From GCA-2725625 sp964574215 (GTDB lineage Bacteria > Pseudomonadota > Alphaproteobacteria > Rhodospirillales > UBA2165): DNA of 64,000 nucleotides. Position numbers and translations under genes: made by a program. The DNA lies in contig CAZNLR010000020.1 in NCBI GenBank assembly GCA_964574215.1, positions 1 through 64,000 on the forward strand, given 5' to 3'. Positions within the stretch are counted from its first letter, which is position 1, and every line of letters starts with the position of its first letter. Positions 1 through 8,333 of this stretch are shown piece after piece. The notes beneath the pieces are model-generated. The model was not told the origin of the DNA, did no database searches, and saw only the letters and a list, made by a program, of their open reading frames with translations.

Positions 1-1
1 A

Positions 2-259
2 GAGGAGCGTAAGGTCGAGTTCCATCCTTACAACGTCAAGGATGCCGAACTTCAGATCGAAAGCCTGAAAAAAGTGCGCGCTTCCCGCGACAATGACGCC
101 GTCGCCAAAGCGTTGTCCCAGCTAAAAGAAGATGCCAAGGCCGACAAGAATGTCATGCCGGCCATAATGGAAGCCGTCAAAGCTTACGCCACCGTGGGCG
201 AATTGACGGATGCCATGGTCGAAGTCTATGGCCGCTACCAGGAACCGATTAGGTTCTAA
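2..259 (+). CDS. Acyl-CoA mutase large subunit (methylmalonyl-CoA mutase family), 3' end only
   Basis: Only the last 85 residues are in the window; the frame is open from base 2 with no start in view. The tail carries segments typical of the C-terminal end of the catalytic (TIM-barrel) subunit of adenosylcobalamin-dependent acyl-CoA mutases, e.g. MPAIMEAVKAYATVGEL followed by a closing VYGRYQEP. Family members isomerise the carbon skeleton of acyl-CoA esters (methylmalonyl-, isobutyryl-, ethylmalonyl-, 2-hydroxyisobutyryl-CoA). The protein ends just after this domain, so the B12-binding domain must be a separate small subunit, probably encoded upstream. The next gene starts 14 bases downstream, so it belongs to the same operon. 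Substrate cannot be told from the tail. Confidence 0.85.
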   Translation, partial: EERKVEFHPYNVKDAELQIESLKKVRASRDNDAVAKALSQLKEDAKADKNVMPAIMEAVKAYATVGELTDAMVEVYGRYQEPIRF

Positions 260-273
260 GGAGAATTATCAAC

Positions 274-1134
274 ATGAGTAATATTGAAAACTATATCGCA
301 CCGGGCTCCGTGGAGGAGGCCGTCCAGGCTTTGGCCGACGGCGATGTAACCATCATGGCCGGCGGCACCGATTTGATGCTGCAGGCCGAGAACGGCCAGG
401 TGACCTATCAACCGACCCTGATGAACATCAACCGGGTCGATGGATTGCGGGGCGTAACCTTGGATGGCGACACCGTCCGCATCGGCGCCCTGACCACCAT
501 CACCGACTTGCTGGAAGACAACATCATTGCCGACAAATTGCCGGTGCTTGCCACCATGGCCGACAAGTTTGCCAGCAACCAGATTCGCAATGCCGGTACC
601 GTCGGCGGCAATGTGTGCAATGCCTCACCTGCCGGTGACAGTATTGTGCCGCTTTTGATTTTGAATGCGGCAGCGGTTTTGTCCTCCAAACCTAATGGAT
701 CGGTTGAAACCCGGTCGGTGCCCTTGCAGAACTTCTTTACCGGTCCAGGGAAAACCAACATGAATTCCAATGAGCTATTGGTGGCCATTGACGTGCCCGT
801 GCCGCCGGCCGGTTTTGCCGCCGGGTTCAGTAAATTCGGACCTCGTCCGGCTTTGGAGATTTCCATGGCCAGCGCCGCCATCGGCGGTGTCGTCGACGGC
901 GGCAAATTGACCGGCGTGCGTGTCGCTTATGGCGCGGTCGGCCCGACGCCCATGCGGGCGCCCGAGACCGAGGCTGCCCTCGAAGGCAAGGAATTGAACG
1001 CCGATAATATCGCCGCCGCCGCCGAGGTGGCCGGTAACGAAGTTACGCCCATCGACGATGTCCGCGCCACCGAATGGTACCGGCGCCATCTGGTGCGCGT
1101 TATGACCCAGGAGATTTTAGAAAATGTCACCTAA
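274..1134 (+). CDS. Xanthine dehydrogenase family FAD-binding subunit (CoxM/HcrB-like)
   Basis: Medium subunit of a molybdenum hydroxylase, 286 residues, the usual size for this subunit. The FAD-binding loops are visible: AGGTDL at residues 29-34 and TVGGN at 110-114, followed by NASPAGDS. It passes electrons from the iron-sulfur subunit to an acceptor through FAD. It lacks the roughly 40-residue insert that carries the extra 4Fe-4S cluster in 4-hydroxybenzoyl-CoA reductase HcrB, so it is more like ordinary hydroxylases or dehydrogenases than like that reductase. The start has AAGGAG 12 bases upstream. Its stop overlaps the start of the iron-sulfur subunit gene, which implies translational coupling. 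Confidence 0.93.
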   Translation: MSNIENYIAPGSVEEAVQALADGDVTIMAGGTDLMLQAENGQVTYQPTLMNINRVDGLRGVTLDGDTVRIGALTTITDLLEDNIIADKLPVLATMADKFASNQIRNAGTVGGNVCNASPAGDSIVPLLILNAAAVLSSKPNGSVETRSVPLQNFFTGPGKTNMNSNELLVAIDVPVPPAGFAAGFSKFGPRPALEISMASAAIGGVVDGGKLTGVRVAYGAVGPTPMRAPETEAALEGKELNADNIAAAAEVAGNEVTPIDDVRATEWYRRHLVRVMTQEILENVT

Positions 1135-1594
1135 AGTAAATATTGAATTCACCGTCAATGGCGTGGTGAAGCAAGTAACCGTCTCGGCAGATGCGAGTGC
1201 GCTGGACATGTTGCGCGAAGAGCTCGATTTAAAGGGCGCCAAGGAAGCCTGCGGCGAAGGCGAATGCGGCGCCTGCACCATCCTGGTGGATGATACGTCC
1301 TTGTGTGCCTGCCTGATGTTTGCCGTCGATTGTCACGGACGCACCATCGAGACTGTCGAAGGCATGCAGACCGAAGACGGACTTCATCCCATTCAGGCCG
1401 CCTATGTCGAATACGGCGCCGTCCAGTGCGGCTATTGCACACCTGGTATGGTGATGCAGACCAAGCACCTGCTGGACAAAAATCCCAATCCTACAGAGGG
1501 GGACATCAAGCGTGGCCTCGAAGGCAATGTTTGCCGCTGCACCGGGTATCGCAAGATATTCGATGCCGTAGCAGATGCCGCCGCGCGCAGTTGA
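1124..1594 (+). CDS. Xanthine dehydrogenase family 2Fe-2S subunit (CoxS/HcrC-like)
   Basis: Small iron-sulfur subunit, 156 residues. The N-terminal plant-type ferredoxin domain has cysteines 43, 48, 51 and 63 (motif CGEGECGAC). The C-terminal helical domain has the second 2Fe-2S set: C102, C105 (QCGYCTPG), C137 and C139 (CRCTGY). It relays electrons from the Mo centre to FAD. The start overlaps the end of the FAD subunit gene by 11 bases, and the Mo subunit follows 13 bases after its stop, giving the order M-S-L seen in CO-dehydrogenase-like operons. Confidence 0.96.
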   Translation: MSPKVNIEFTVNGVVKQVTVSADASALDMLREELDLKGAKEACGEGECGACTILVDDTSLCACLMFAVDCHGRTIETVEGMQTEDGLHPIQAAYVEYGAVQCGYCTPGMVMQTKHLLDKNPNPTEGDIKRGLEGNVCRCTGYRKIFDAVADAAARS

Positions 1595-1607
1595 TCGGAG
1601 AACAGTT

Positions 1608-3926
1608 ATGGATCAAATAGTCGAAAAACCGGAAACCCTCATCGGTAAGCGTATTCCCAAACCGGATGCGCCGGACAAGGTCGTCGGACGGACCCGTTAT
1701 GTGAACGATCTGGAACTGCCGCGCATGCTGCTGGCCAAGATCAAGCGGACCGACCGGGTGCACGCCAAAATTCTCAGCATTGATACCAGCGAAGCAGAAA
1801 AGGTTCCGGGCGTCGTCGCCGTCGTCACGGCAGCCAATACGCCCAAGGGTCTGATCGGTGTGCTGAAAGACAATCCCCCGCTCAAATTTGACAAAGTGCG
1901 GTGCATCCGCGACGAACTTGCCGCCGTTGCCGGTGAAACGGAAGAAGCAGTCGATAAGGCGCTCGATCTGATCAAGGTCGAATATGAAGACCTGCCGACG
2001 GTGTTTGATCCGGAAGAAGCCGCCAAACCCGACGCCATTCAGCTGCACGACGACAAACCGGGCAACCTCAGCCTATGTGTCGACTTTGATCATGGTGACA
2101 TCAAAAAGGGTGAAGCGGAATCCGATGTCATTTTGGAAGAGAAGTACGAGTTGCACTATGTCACCCATGCCTGCATGGGTCCCGGCTGTGTGGTCGCCGA
2201 TTTTGATACTCACGGCAAGCTGACCATCTACACCCAGACCCAGTATCCCTATAACTACAAGATGGATCTGGCGCCGGCTCTGGACATTCCGGCGGGCGAT
2301 ATTCGCGTGATCCAGCCTCCGGTGGGCGGCGCCTTCGGCTCCAAACTGGACGTTTATCCGTTCGAACCCATCGCCGTATATCTGGCTAAGAAAACCAAGC
2401 GTCCGGTGAAGTTGTTTTTCTCCCGCGAGGAGGAATTCATCTCCTCGCCGACCCGTCAACCGGCCCGCGTCTATATCAAGCAAGGAGCCAAGAAAGACGG
2501 TACCATCACTTTCCGCGACGTTAATGTCTACCTCAACAATGGTGGTTATACGTCCTGGGGCGCCACTATTCCGGCGGTGATGATGCGGACCATGACCGGT
2601 CACTACCGGGTGCCCAACGTGGAGTTCCACTCCAAGGCCGTCTATACCAATAACCCGTTCGCCGGATCGTTCCGGGGGTACGGCAACGTACAGGCGACCT
2701 ATGTGACGGCGACCCTGATGGATAAAATGGCCGAGGAATTGGGCATGAATCCGATTGAGTTCCGGCTGAAAAACGCTCAGAAACCGGGCGAAAGAACGCC
2801 GCAGAACAGCCTGTTGAAAAACGCCGCCTTGGGTGAGGCGATTGAAATTGCCGCCGAGAAGACGGACTTCCTCAAAAAGCATGCGGAATACACCAAAGCC
2901 CGCGCCGGCAGTGACCGGATTAAGCAGGGAATTGGTATCGCCACCTCCGTCCACAATGCGGGCGGCGCCAAGATTCACAAAAGTGACGGCTGCGGCACCA
3001 TCCTGACCATGGACGATTATGGCAAAGCGACGGTAATCACCGGCGCCTCCGAGATCGGACAGGGCATTGACGCTGTTGTCAGCCAAATCGTTGGTGAAAC
3101 GCTGGGTATTCCAACGACAGACGTCATCCTCGCCAATAATGATTCAGCTATTGGGCCGTGGGACGTTGGCGTCCATGCCAGCCGGACCACATTTATCGCC
3201 GGCAATGCGGCGCGCAATGCGGCCATCAAGGCCAAGGATCAAATCCTCAATGCCGCTGCCAGACAATCCAATGTCAAAGCCGAGGAGCTTGATCTGCGCG
3301 GTGGTCATGTCGTTCAGAAAGACAATGGCGTATCCGTCATAAAACTGGACAAGCTGCTCAGGAGCATGCACTTCGCCGGTGAAGAAGCCGAACTGGTTAT
3401 GGTCAGCGAATATTTCGAACCGGAAAGTGAATTGGAGGACAAAAACCATGTTGGTGATATCTCGTCCGCTTACTCTCACGGCGCCTACGTGGCCGAACTG
3501 GAAGTGGATACCTGGACCGGCGGCGTGACCGTGCACAAAATCACGGCTGTTCAGGATGTCGGTAAGGTGGTCAACGAACTGGGTATCGAAGGCCAGATGG
3601 AAGGCGGCATCGCCATGGGCATCGGCTACGGTCTCAGCGAGGATTTGATTATCGAGGAAGGGATCGTCAAGAACCCCAACTTCCGCGATTACAAAGTTGT
3701 AACTGCGCCCGAAATGCCGGAAATCGAATGCCACTTTATCGAAGATGATGAACCGACCGGGCCTTTCGGCGCCAAGGGGATCTCCGAACTGCCCACCATT
3801 ATTCCGGCGGCGGCCATCGCCAACGCGGTTTACAACGCGACCGGCGTTCGCTTCGACAATCCGCCCATTACGCCTGAAAAGATCGTCCGTGCCCTACACG
3901 GCGATAAGGCCGACGCGGCCGAATAA
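1608..3926 (+). CDS. Xanthine dehydrogenase family molybdopterin-binding large subunit
   Basis: Catalytic subunit of about 772 residues holding the Mo-cytosine or Mo-molybdopterin cofactor. Visible signatures are GGAFGSK near residues 239-245, the FRGYGN stretch in the middle, GASEIGQG in the second Mo-binding domain, and GAKGISE near residue 727, whose Glu matches the catalytic base of the family. The frame is open further upstream, but ATG at 1608 has CGGAG seven bases before it and avoids overlap with the small subunit. Enzymes of this family hydroxylate or dehydrogenate N-heterocycles, aldehydes, CO or acyl-CoA aromatics. With a CoA transferase, acyl-CoA mutase and thiolase next to it, an acyl-CoA or ring substrate seems likely, but this is inference. 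Confidence 0.95.
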   Translation: MDQIVEKPETLIGKRIPKPDAPDKVVGRTRYVNDLELPRMLLAKIKRTDRVHAKILSIDTSEAEKVPGVVAVVTAANTPKGLIGVLKDNPPLKFDKVRCIRDELAAVAGETEEAVDKALDLIKVEYEDLPTVFDPEEAAKPDAIQLHDDKPGNLSLCVDFDHGDIKKGEAESDVILEEKYELHYVTHACMGPGCVVADFDTHGKLTIYTQTQYPYNYKMDLAPALDIPAGDIRVIQPPVGGAFGSKLDVYPFEPIAVYLAKKTKRPVKLFFSREEEFISSPTRQPARVYIKQGAKKDGTITFRDVNVYLNNGGYTSWGATIPAVMMRTMTGHYRVPNVEFHSKAVYTNNPFAGSFRGYGNVQATYVTATLMDKMAEELGMNPIEFRLKNAQKPGERTPQNSLLKNAALGEAIEIAAEKTDFLKKHAEYTKARAGSDRIKQGIGIATSVHNAGGAKIHKSDGCGTILTMDDYGKATVITGASEIGQGIDAVVSQIVGETLGIPTTDVILANNDSAIGPWDVGVHASRTTFIAGNAARNAAIKAKDQILNAAARQSNVKAEELDLRGGHVVQKDNGVSVIKLDKLLRSMHFAGEEAELVMVSEYFEPESELEDKNHVGDISSAYSHGAYVAELEVDTWTGGVTVHKITAVQDVGKVVNELGIEGQMEGGIAMGIGYGLSEDLIIEEGIVKNPNFRDYKVVTAPEMPEIECHFIEDDEPTGPFGAKGISELPTIIPAAAIANAVYNATGVRFDNPPITPEKIVRALHGDKADAAE

Positions 3927-3955
3927 CATCAGGTGAAATTGGTGGGGGAAAAAAT

Positions 3956-5149
3956 ATGAAGCAACGCACTGTCATTTCCATGGAACAGGCCCTGTCCATG
4001 CCCTACGCGACCTTGCGGTTCGCCCAACTGGGCTGGCGGGTGATCAGGATCGAAGCGGTTACGTCGGGCAAGGGTTTGCCCGGCGATCCCAATCGCTATA
4101 TCGGTGCCGAAGTGGTGGATACCGATCGCCGCACCTACTTCATCGCGCCCAATGTAGGCAAAGAGGCCATCGCCCTGAACCTCAAGGAAAAAGAGGGGCA
4201 GGAGGCGCTTCACCGGATTATCAAGGAATTGGACGCAGATGTCTTCTGCTGCAACACGGTGCCCGGCCGTTATGAATCTTTGGGTATCGACTATGAAACT
4301 CTCAGCAAAGTGAAGCCGGACCTGATCTGGGCGGGTATTTCCGCCATGGGACCTGAATTCCCCAATGTGCCGGGTTACGATCCGGTGATCCAGGCCATGG
4401 CCGGCTATATGGAAACGACGGGTTTTATTGATGGCCCGCCCATGCTGGCCGGAATTCCTATCATCGATTTAAAAGCCGGAGATGAAGTGTTTGCGGGCGT
4501 CTGCCTTGCCTTGGCGGAGAAAGCAGAGAGTGGCGAAGGCAAACGGATCGACGTTTCCATGTATCAGGCGGCTTGTTCCTGGCTGATCACCACCTTGCCG
4601 CTGATCGATTTCGATTGCGATTATTCCGAAATCACCCGCTGCGGCAACGAGCATCGAAAATTTGTGCCCACCAATGCGTACCCAACCAAAGACGGTTTCA
4701 TTTTCACGGCTATCGGCAGCGACGTGCAATGGCAGCGTTTTGTCGCCAATCCCCGCTATGCATCGGTCGATAGCGAATTGCGCCACACCAACCAAGGCCG
4801 GGTCAAGGATCGGGTGGCGTTGTTCGAAGATATCAGCGCGGTGACCAAGCAATATACCTCTGCCGAAATTGCCGCCGATATGGCAGCGGCCACCATTCCT
4901 CATGGGCCGATCAATACCATCCCACAGGTGCGGGAATCTGCCGGCATCAAAGAAAAGCTGACCCGGACCAAAACACCTGACGGCAAGACTGTTCATATGC
5001 AGCCGATGGCCGTTGATCAACCGGGTGCGATCGATGAATTATCCTTCCCCGCCAAATACGGGGAAAACACCGGCGACGTGCTTGCAGAAGCCGGATATTC
5101 AACAGATAACATTAATCAATTACGCGATGCGGGGATTATTCCTGCCTAA
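3956..5149 (+). CDS. CaiB/BaiF (class III) CoA transferase
   Basis: Cytosolic enzyme of 397 residues that moves CoA between carboxylic acids. The family's catalytic aspartate fits D171 in GIPIIDLKAG, just before the typical helix and the GEGKRIDVSMYQAA segment. The N-terminus is short for the family: the usual opening of the type 'PL.GVRVLDLT' is replaced by VISMEQALSMPYATLRFAQLGW. The gene lies 29 bases after the Mo subunit and 49 before the SDR gene in the same direction. It most likely activates the pathway substrate by CoA transfer from a downstream CoA ester. Substrate unknown. Confidence 0.92.
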   Translation: MKQRTVISMEQALSMPYATLRFAQLGWRVIRIEAVTSGKGLPGDPNRYIGAEVVDTDRRTYFIAPNVGKEAIALNLKEKEGQEALHRIIKELDADVFCCNTVPGRYESLGIDYETLSKVKPDLIWAGISAMGPEFPNVPGYDPVIQAMAGYMETTGFIDGPPMLAGIPIIDLKAGDEVFAGVCLALAEKAESGEGKRIDVSMYQAACSWLITTLPLIDFDCDYSEITRCGNEHRKFVPTNAYPTKDGFIFTAIGSDVQWQRFVANPRYASVDSELRHTNQGRVKDRVALFEDISAVTKQYTSAEIAADMAAATIPHGPINTIPQVRESAGIKEKLTRTKTPDGKTVHMQPMAVDQPGAIDELSFPAKYGENTGDVLAEAGYSTDNINQLRDAGIIPA

Positions 5150-5198
5150 TTCTCAACCATAAAAAGCAAACCCACAAAAGACAGATAAGGATGTACTG

Positions 5199-6029
5199 AT
5201 GAGCAATAAACTAGAAGGTAAAGTAGCCTATATTACTGGCGCGGGCCGCGGCATCGGCCAGTGTATCGCCCTTAAAATGGCCAGCGAAGGCGCCAATGTC
5301 GTTATCAACGACTTGACCGAGGAACCCGCTCAGGACACGGCGGAAAAAGTTCAGGCCATGGGCCGCGAAGCGGAAATCGTCGTTGGCGATGTCACCGCTG
5401 CGGATTTTGGCGATCGTTTTATTCAGACTGGTGTCGACCGCTTCAATGCCGTCGATATTGTCGTCAACAATGCCGGCTATCCCTGGGACGGCGTCATCCA
5501 GAAATATACCGACGAACAGTTCGACGCCATGATGGATGTGCACGTCAAAGCGCCCTTTAGAATTTTAAAGGCGGCATCCAATTTTATCCGGCCTGCGGCC
5601 AAGGCGGAAAAAGAATCCGGTGACATCGTTTACCGCAAAGTGGTCAACATTTCCTCTTTTGCCGGTCTTTACGGCAATGCCGGTCAGATCGGCTATGCCT
5701 CGGCCAAATCGGCTTTGATCGGCATGACTCGTACTTTGGCCAAGGAATGGGGACGCTACAACGTCAACGTCAACTGCGTGGCGTTCGGCTACATCAAAAC
5801 CCGCATGACCAAAGATTTGGGCGACGCCGAAGCCGTCGCACAGATCGGCGATAAGGAAATCACCATGGGTGTACATCCGGACATGACCAAAGCCATTACC
5901 AGTATTATTCCTCTTGGCCGCGGTGGCGAGCCGGAAGAAGCGGCTGATGCGGTCTACCTGCTGTGTTCCCCTGAATCCAATTACATCAGCGGTCAGTATG
6001 TTATTGCTGGCGGCGGTCTGATTATTTAA
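5199..6029 (+). CDS. Short-chain dehydrogenase/reductase (3-hydroxyacyl-CoA dehydrogenase-like)
   Basis: Classical SDR of 276 residues. The Rossmann motif TGAGRGIG is at residues 13-20, NNAG at 90-93, and the catalytic Ser (about 152), Tyr166 and Lys170 follow in ISSFAG...GYASAK. It oxidises or reduces a hydroxyl/keto group with NAD(P). An insertion at about residues 130-147 (RPAAKAEKESGDIVYRK) lengthens the loop before the catalytic Ser relative to FabG. Its place directly before a thiolase suggests that it makes the 3-ketoacyl-CoA that the thiolase cleaves. Confidence 0.92.
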   Translation: MSNKLEGKVAYITGAGRGIGQCIALKMASEGANVVINDLTEEPAQDTAEKVQAMGREAEIVVGDVTAADFGDRFIQTGVDRFNAVDIVVNNAGYPWDGVIQKYTDEQFDAMMDVHVKAPFRILKAASNFIRPAAKAEKESGDIVYRKVVNISSFAGLYGNAGQIGYASAKSALIGMTRTLAKEWGRYNVNVNCVAFGYIKTRMTKDLGDAEAVAQIGDKEITMGVHPDMTKAITSIIPLGRGGEPEEAADAVYLLCSPESNYISGQYVIAGGGLII

Positions 6030-6056
6030 CGACAGCCGCAAATCGGAGAAGATAAT

Positions 6057-7262
6057 ATGTCTATTTCAGCACAAATTCCCTACGGCGCGTACTGGAGCAC
6101 CCCCAACGCCAGATGGCAGGGCTCGCTGCAGCATTTGCACGCCATGAAATTCGCGGCCCATGTGGCCAAGGACGAATTGGCCAAACGCGAAATCGATCCC
6201 ACGTCATTTAACTATGGCGTGTTCGGATTGACCGTTAACCAGCACCAATCTTTCAACGGTTTGCCGTGGTTCACCAATATGCTAGGTGCGCCGGCCGTTG
6301 GCGGTCCGTTGATCAACCAGGTCTGCGCTACCGGTGTCCGTTGCCTGGAAAACGCCGTCATGGAAATCGAAGGCGGCATGGCCGACAACGCTCTGGTCGC
6401 CACCGCCGACCGGTGTTCCAATGGCCCGCAGCTCTATTATCCGGCGCCGGGTGGACCGGGCGGCGCGGGTAAACACGAAAATCAGTTGTTGGACAATATG
6501 GGGGATGATCCGTTTGGCCATTTCTCCATGCTGCAGACAGCCGAAAATGTCGCCGCCCGCCATCAGATCACGACCGAGCAACAGCATGACGCCGTGCTTC
6601 GCCGGTCGGAGCAATATCAGGACGCTTTGGCGGATGACCGGGCTTTCCACAAACGCTTTATGAGCCTGCCTTTCGATGTGCCGTCGCCCAACTTCAAGAA
6701 AACAGTCGCCACTTTGGAAGGCGACGAAGGCGTGTTCCCGGCCGATCCGGAAAAGCTCAAGAAGTTGAAGCCAGTGCTGGAAGGTGGCACGGTGACCTTC
6801 GGCGGCCAGACCCACCCCGCCGACGGCAGCGCCTGTATCGTCGTCACCACGCCGGACAAAGCCAAGGAAATGAGCCAGGACAAAGGTATCACGGTGTATA
6901 TCAGAGGCTTCGGTCAGGCTCGTGCCGAGCTCGGCTATATGCCCGAAGCGCCCCTGCCGGCGGCTCAGAGCGCGCTCGATATGGCCGGTTGGAGCTTGAA
7001 TGACATTGATGCCGTCAAGACCCACAATCCGTTCATCGTCAACGATCTCTATTTCGCCAAAGAAAGCGGCTATGACGTCAATAAAATGAACAACTACGGC
7101 TGCACTCTGGTCTGGGGACACACCCAGGCCGCCATGGGCACGCGGGGGGTCATCGAATTGATCGAAGAGCTGGCCGTCCGGGGTGGCGGTAAAGGCATCT
7201 TTACCGGTTGCGCCGCCGGTGACACCGGTATGGCCGTCGCCATCGAAGTCAGCGACGCGTAA
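6057..7262 (+). CDS. Thiolase family protein (acetyl-CoA acyltransferase-like)
   Basis: Protein of 401 residues, normal for thiolases. The nucleophile fits C90 (NQVCATGVRC) and the second active-site Cys fits C385 (FTGCAAGDTG). The other two signature loops differ from the common form: HNPF at 323-326 where many thiolases have NEAF, and GHT at 354-356 instead of GHP. It is last in the operon, 27 bases after the SDR gene, and is followed by a strong terminator. The likely role is thiolytic cleavage of the 3-ketoacyl-CoA from the SDR. The unusual loops suggest a branched or otherwise atypical acyl substrate (inference). Confidence 0.9.
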   Translation: MSISAQIPYGAYWSTPNARWQGSLQHLHAMKFAAHVAKDELAKREIDPTSFNYGVFGLTVNQHQSFNGLPWFTNMLGAPAVGGPLINQVCATGVRCLENAVMEIEGGMADNALVATADRCSNGPQLYYPAPGGPGGAGKHENQLLDNMGDDPFGHFSMLQTAENVAARHQITTEQQHDAVLRRSEQYQDALADDRAFHKRFMSLPFDVPSPNFKKTVATLEGDEGVFPADPEKLKKLKPVLEGGTVTFGGQTHPADGSACIVVTTPDKAKEMSQDKGITVYIRGFGQARAELGYMPEAPLPAAQSALDMAGWSLNDIDAVKTHNPFIVNDLYFAKESGYDVNKMNNYGCTLVWGHTQAAMGTRGVIELIEELAVRGGGKGIFTGCAAGDTGMAVAIEVSDA

Positions 7263-7279
7263 ATACTCGTAGTTAAAAA

Positions 7280-7317
7280 AAAGCCGTTCGTCTTTGCAAA
7301 AAGGCGAACGGCTTTTC
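7280..7317. terminator. Bidirectional rho-independent terminator
   Basis: A perfect 12-bp stem (AAAAGCCGTTCG / CGAACGGCTTTT) with a 14-base loop sits between the convergent thiolase and EamA genes. T-runs follow it on both strands, so it can stop transcription of the catabolic operon and of the EamA gene. Confidence 0.9.
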
Positions 7318-7325
7318 TTATTTTT

Positions 7326-8219
7326 CTATTCTGCTGGTTCGAGAACGGTATCGTCGCTCTTGGACCGGCTGGCATAGATCAAGGCGCCGACCACGATGGC
7401 GACGCCCACCATCTGCCAGGGCGTAATCAGCTGTCCCAATATAATATATCCCGCACCGACCACGACGATGGGCTCCAGGTTGGAGAAGAAGGTTGTGGCG
7501 GCGGCGCCCACCATGGAAACGGAAATAAAGAAACCGATGATGGCGGCGGCGTAGAGAATGTGGGAGGCCATGAAGCCCGCCCAGCCGGTGCCGGTCACCG
7601 GCAAATTGAACTCACCGACACTGATACAGGTGACAGCCATAACCAAGGTGGCGACCCCCGATATATAGAACGTCCCCTGGCGTGAATCCTGCCCGCGCAT
7701 GATGCGGTTCGAGAGGGTGCAGACGATGGCGAACCCCACGGCGGAGATCAGCCCGAAGACCATGCCGATCTTATCCAATTCGTTAAATTGGACAGCAAGC
7801 GCCAAAGAGAGACCGAAAAAGGCGATCAAGGCGCCGATCACCATGGTGGGCGTCAGCCTGCCCCAACCCATAAATGCCAGGAAAAAGGCCGTCAGAATGG
7901 GGAATAGATAAAACAGCAAAATGGCGATGGAGACCGGCAAGAGTTCGATGGCCTGAAGCAGGGCGAAAGAATATACAGCCGTTACCAGGCCCAAGGCGAT
8001 TCCCGACCAATTGGCCTTGCCTTGCATGAGCACGGGCTTGCCGGTGAACTTGAGCATGCAAAAGACCAGGATGGCGGGAATGATAAAGCGCGTGGCGTTC
8101 AGAGTAAGTGGATCACTGCCGCCTTTATAAGCAACGCCCGCCAAGGTATTGGCGACGGCGAAGTTGACGGCGCTCACCAAAGCAACGACGATCCCAAGGG
8201 TCCGTTGATTTTTCAGCAC
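7326..8219 (-). CDS. EamA/DMT family transporter (copy 1)
   Basis: Ten predicted membrane segments in 297 residues make two EamA (DUF6) repeats, the usual form of drug/metabolite exporters of the inner membrane. The signature FYLFPILTAFF lies in the first half and GVAIVVGALIYASR closes the second. The start is GTG with a GAGAG upstream. It is a clear paralogue of the next gene upstream (8334-9197), with the same direction and topology. Substrate unknown. A 38-residue charged tail follows the last helix. Confidence 0.92.
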   Translation of the reverse strand: MLKNQRTLGIVVALVSAVNFAVANTLAGVAYKGGSDPLTLNATRFIIPAILVFCMLKFTGKPVLMQGKANWSGIALGLVTAVYSFALLQAIELLPVSIAILLFYLFPILTAFFLAFMGWGRLTPTMVIGALIAFFGLSLALAVQFNELDKIGMVFGLISAVGFAIVCTLSNRIMRGQDSRQGTFYISGVATLVMAVTCISVGEFNLPVTGTGWAGFMASHILYAAAIIGFFISVSMVGAAATTFFSNLEPIVVVGAGYIILGQLITPWQMVGVAIVVGALIYASRSKSDDTVLEPAE

Positions 8220-8333
8220 AACATTAGTCTCTCGAAGGTTGGGGCCAAAGACTATTGGTGTGGATCATACAGGACCGGCCGGAAAAAGGCGACAATTTTA
8301 GTGATCCTTTGATCAATAAGAATTATCAGAATT

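Noticed and set aside
2073..3086. Long minus-strand frame of 337 codons
   Set aside because: Antisense shadow of the Mo large subunit; no domain and no start signal.
3144..3734. 196-codon minus-strand frame
   Set aside because: Antisense shadow of the Mo large subunit.
274..3926. 4-hydroxybenzoyl-CoA reductase (hcrABC) as a firm call
   Set aside because: The FAD subunit lacks the 4Fe-4S insert that marks that enzyme, so only the family is called.
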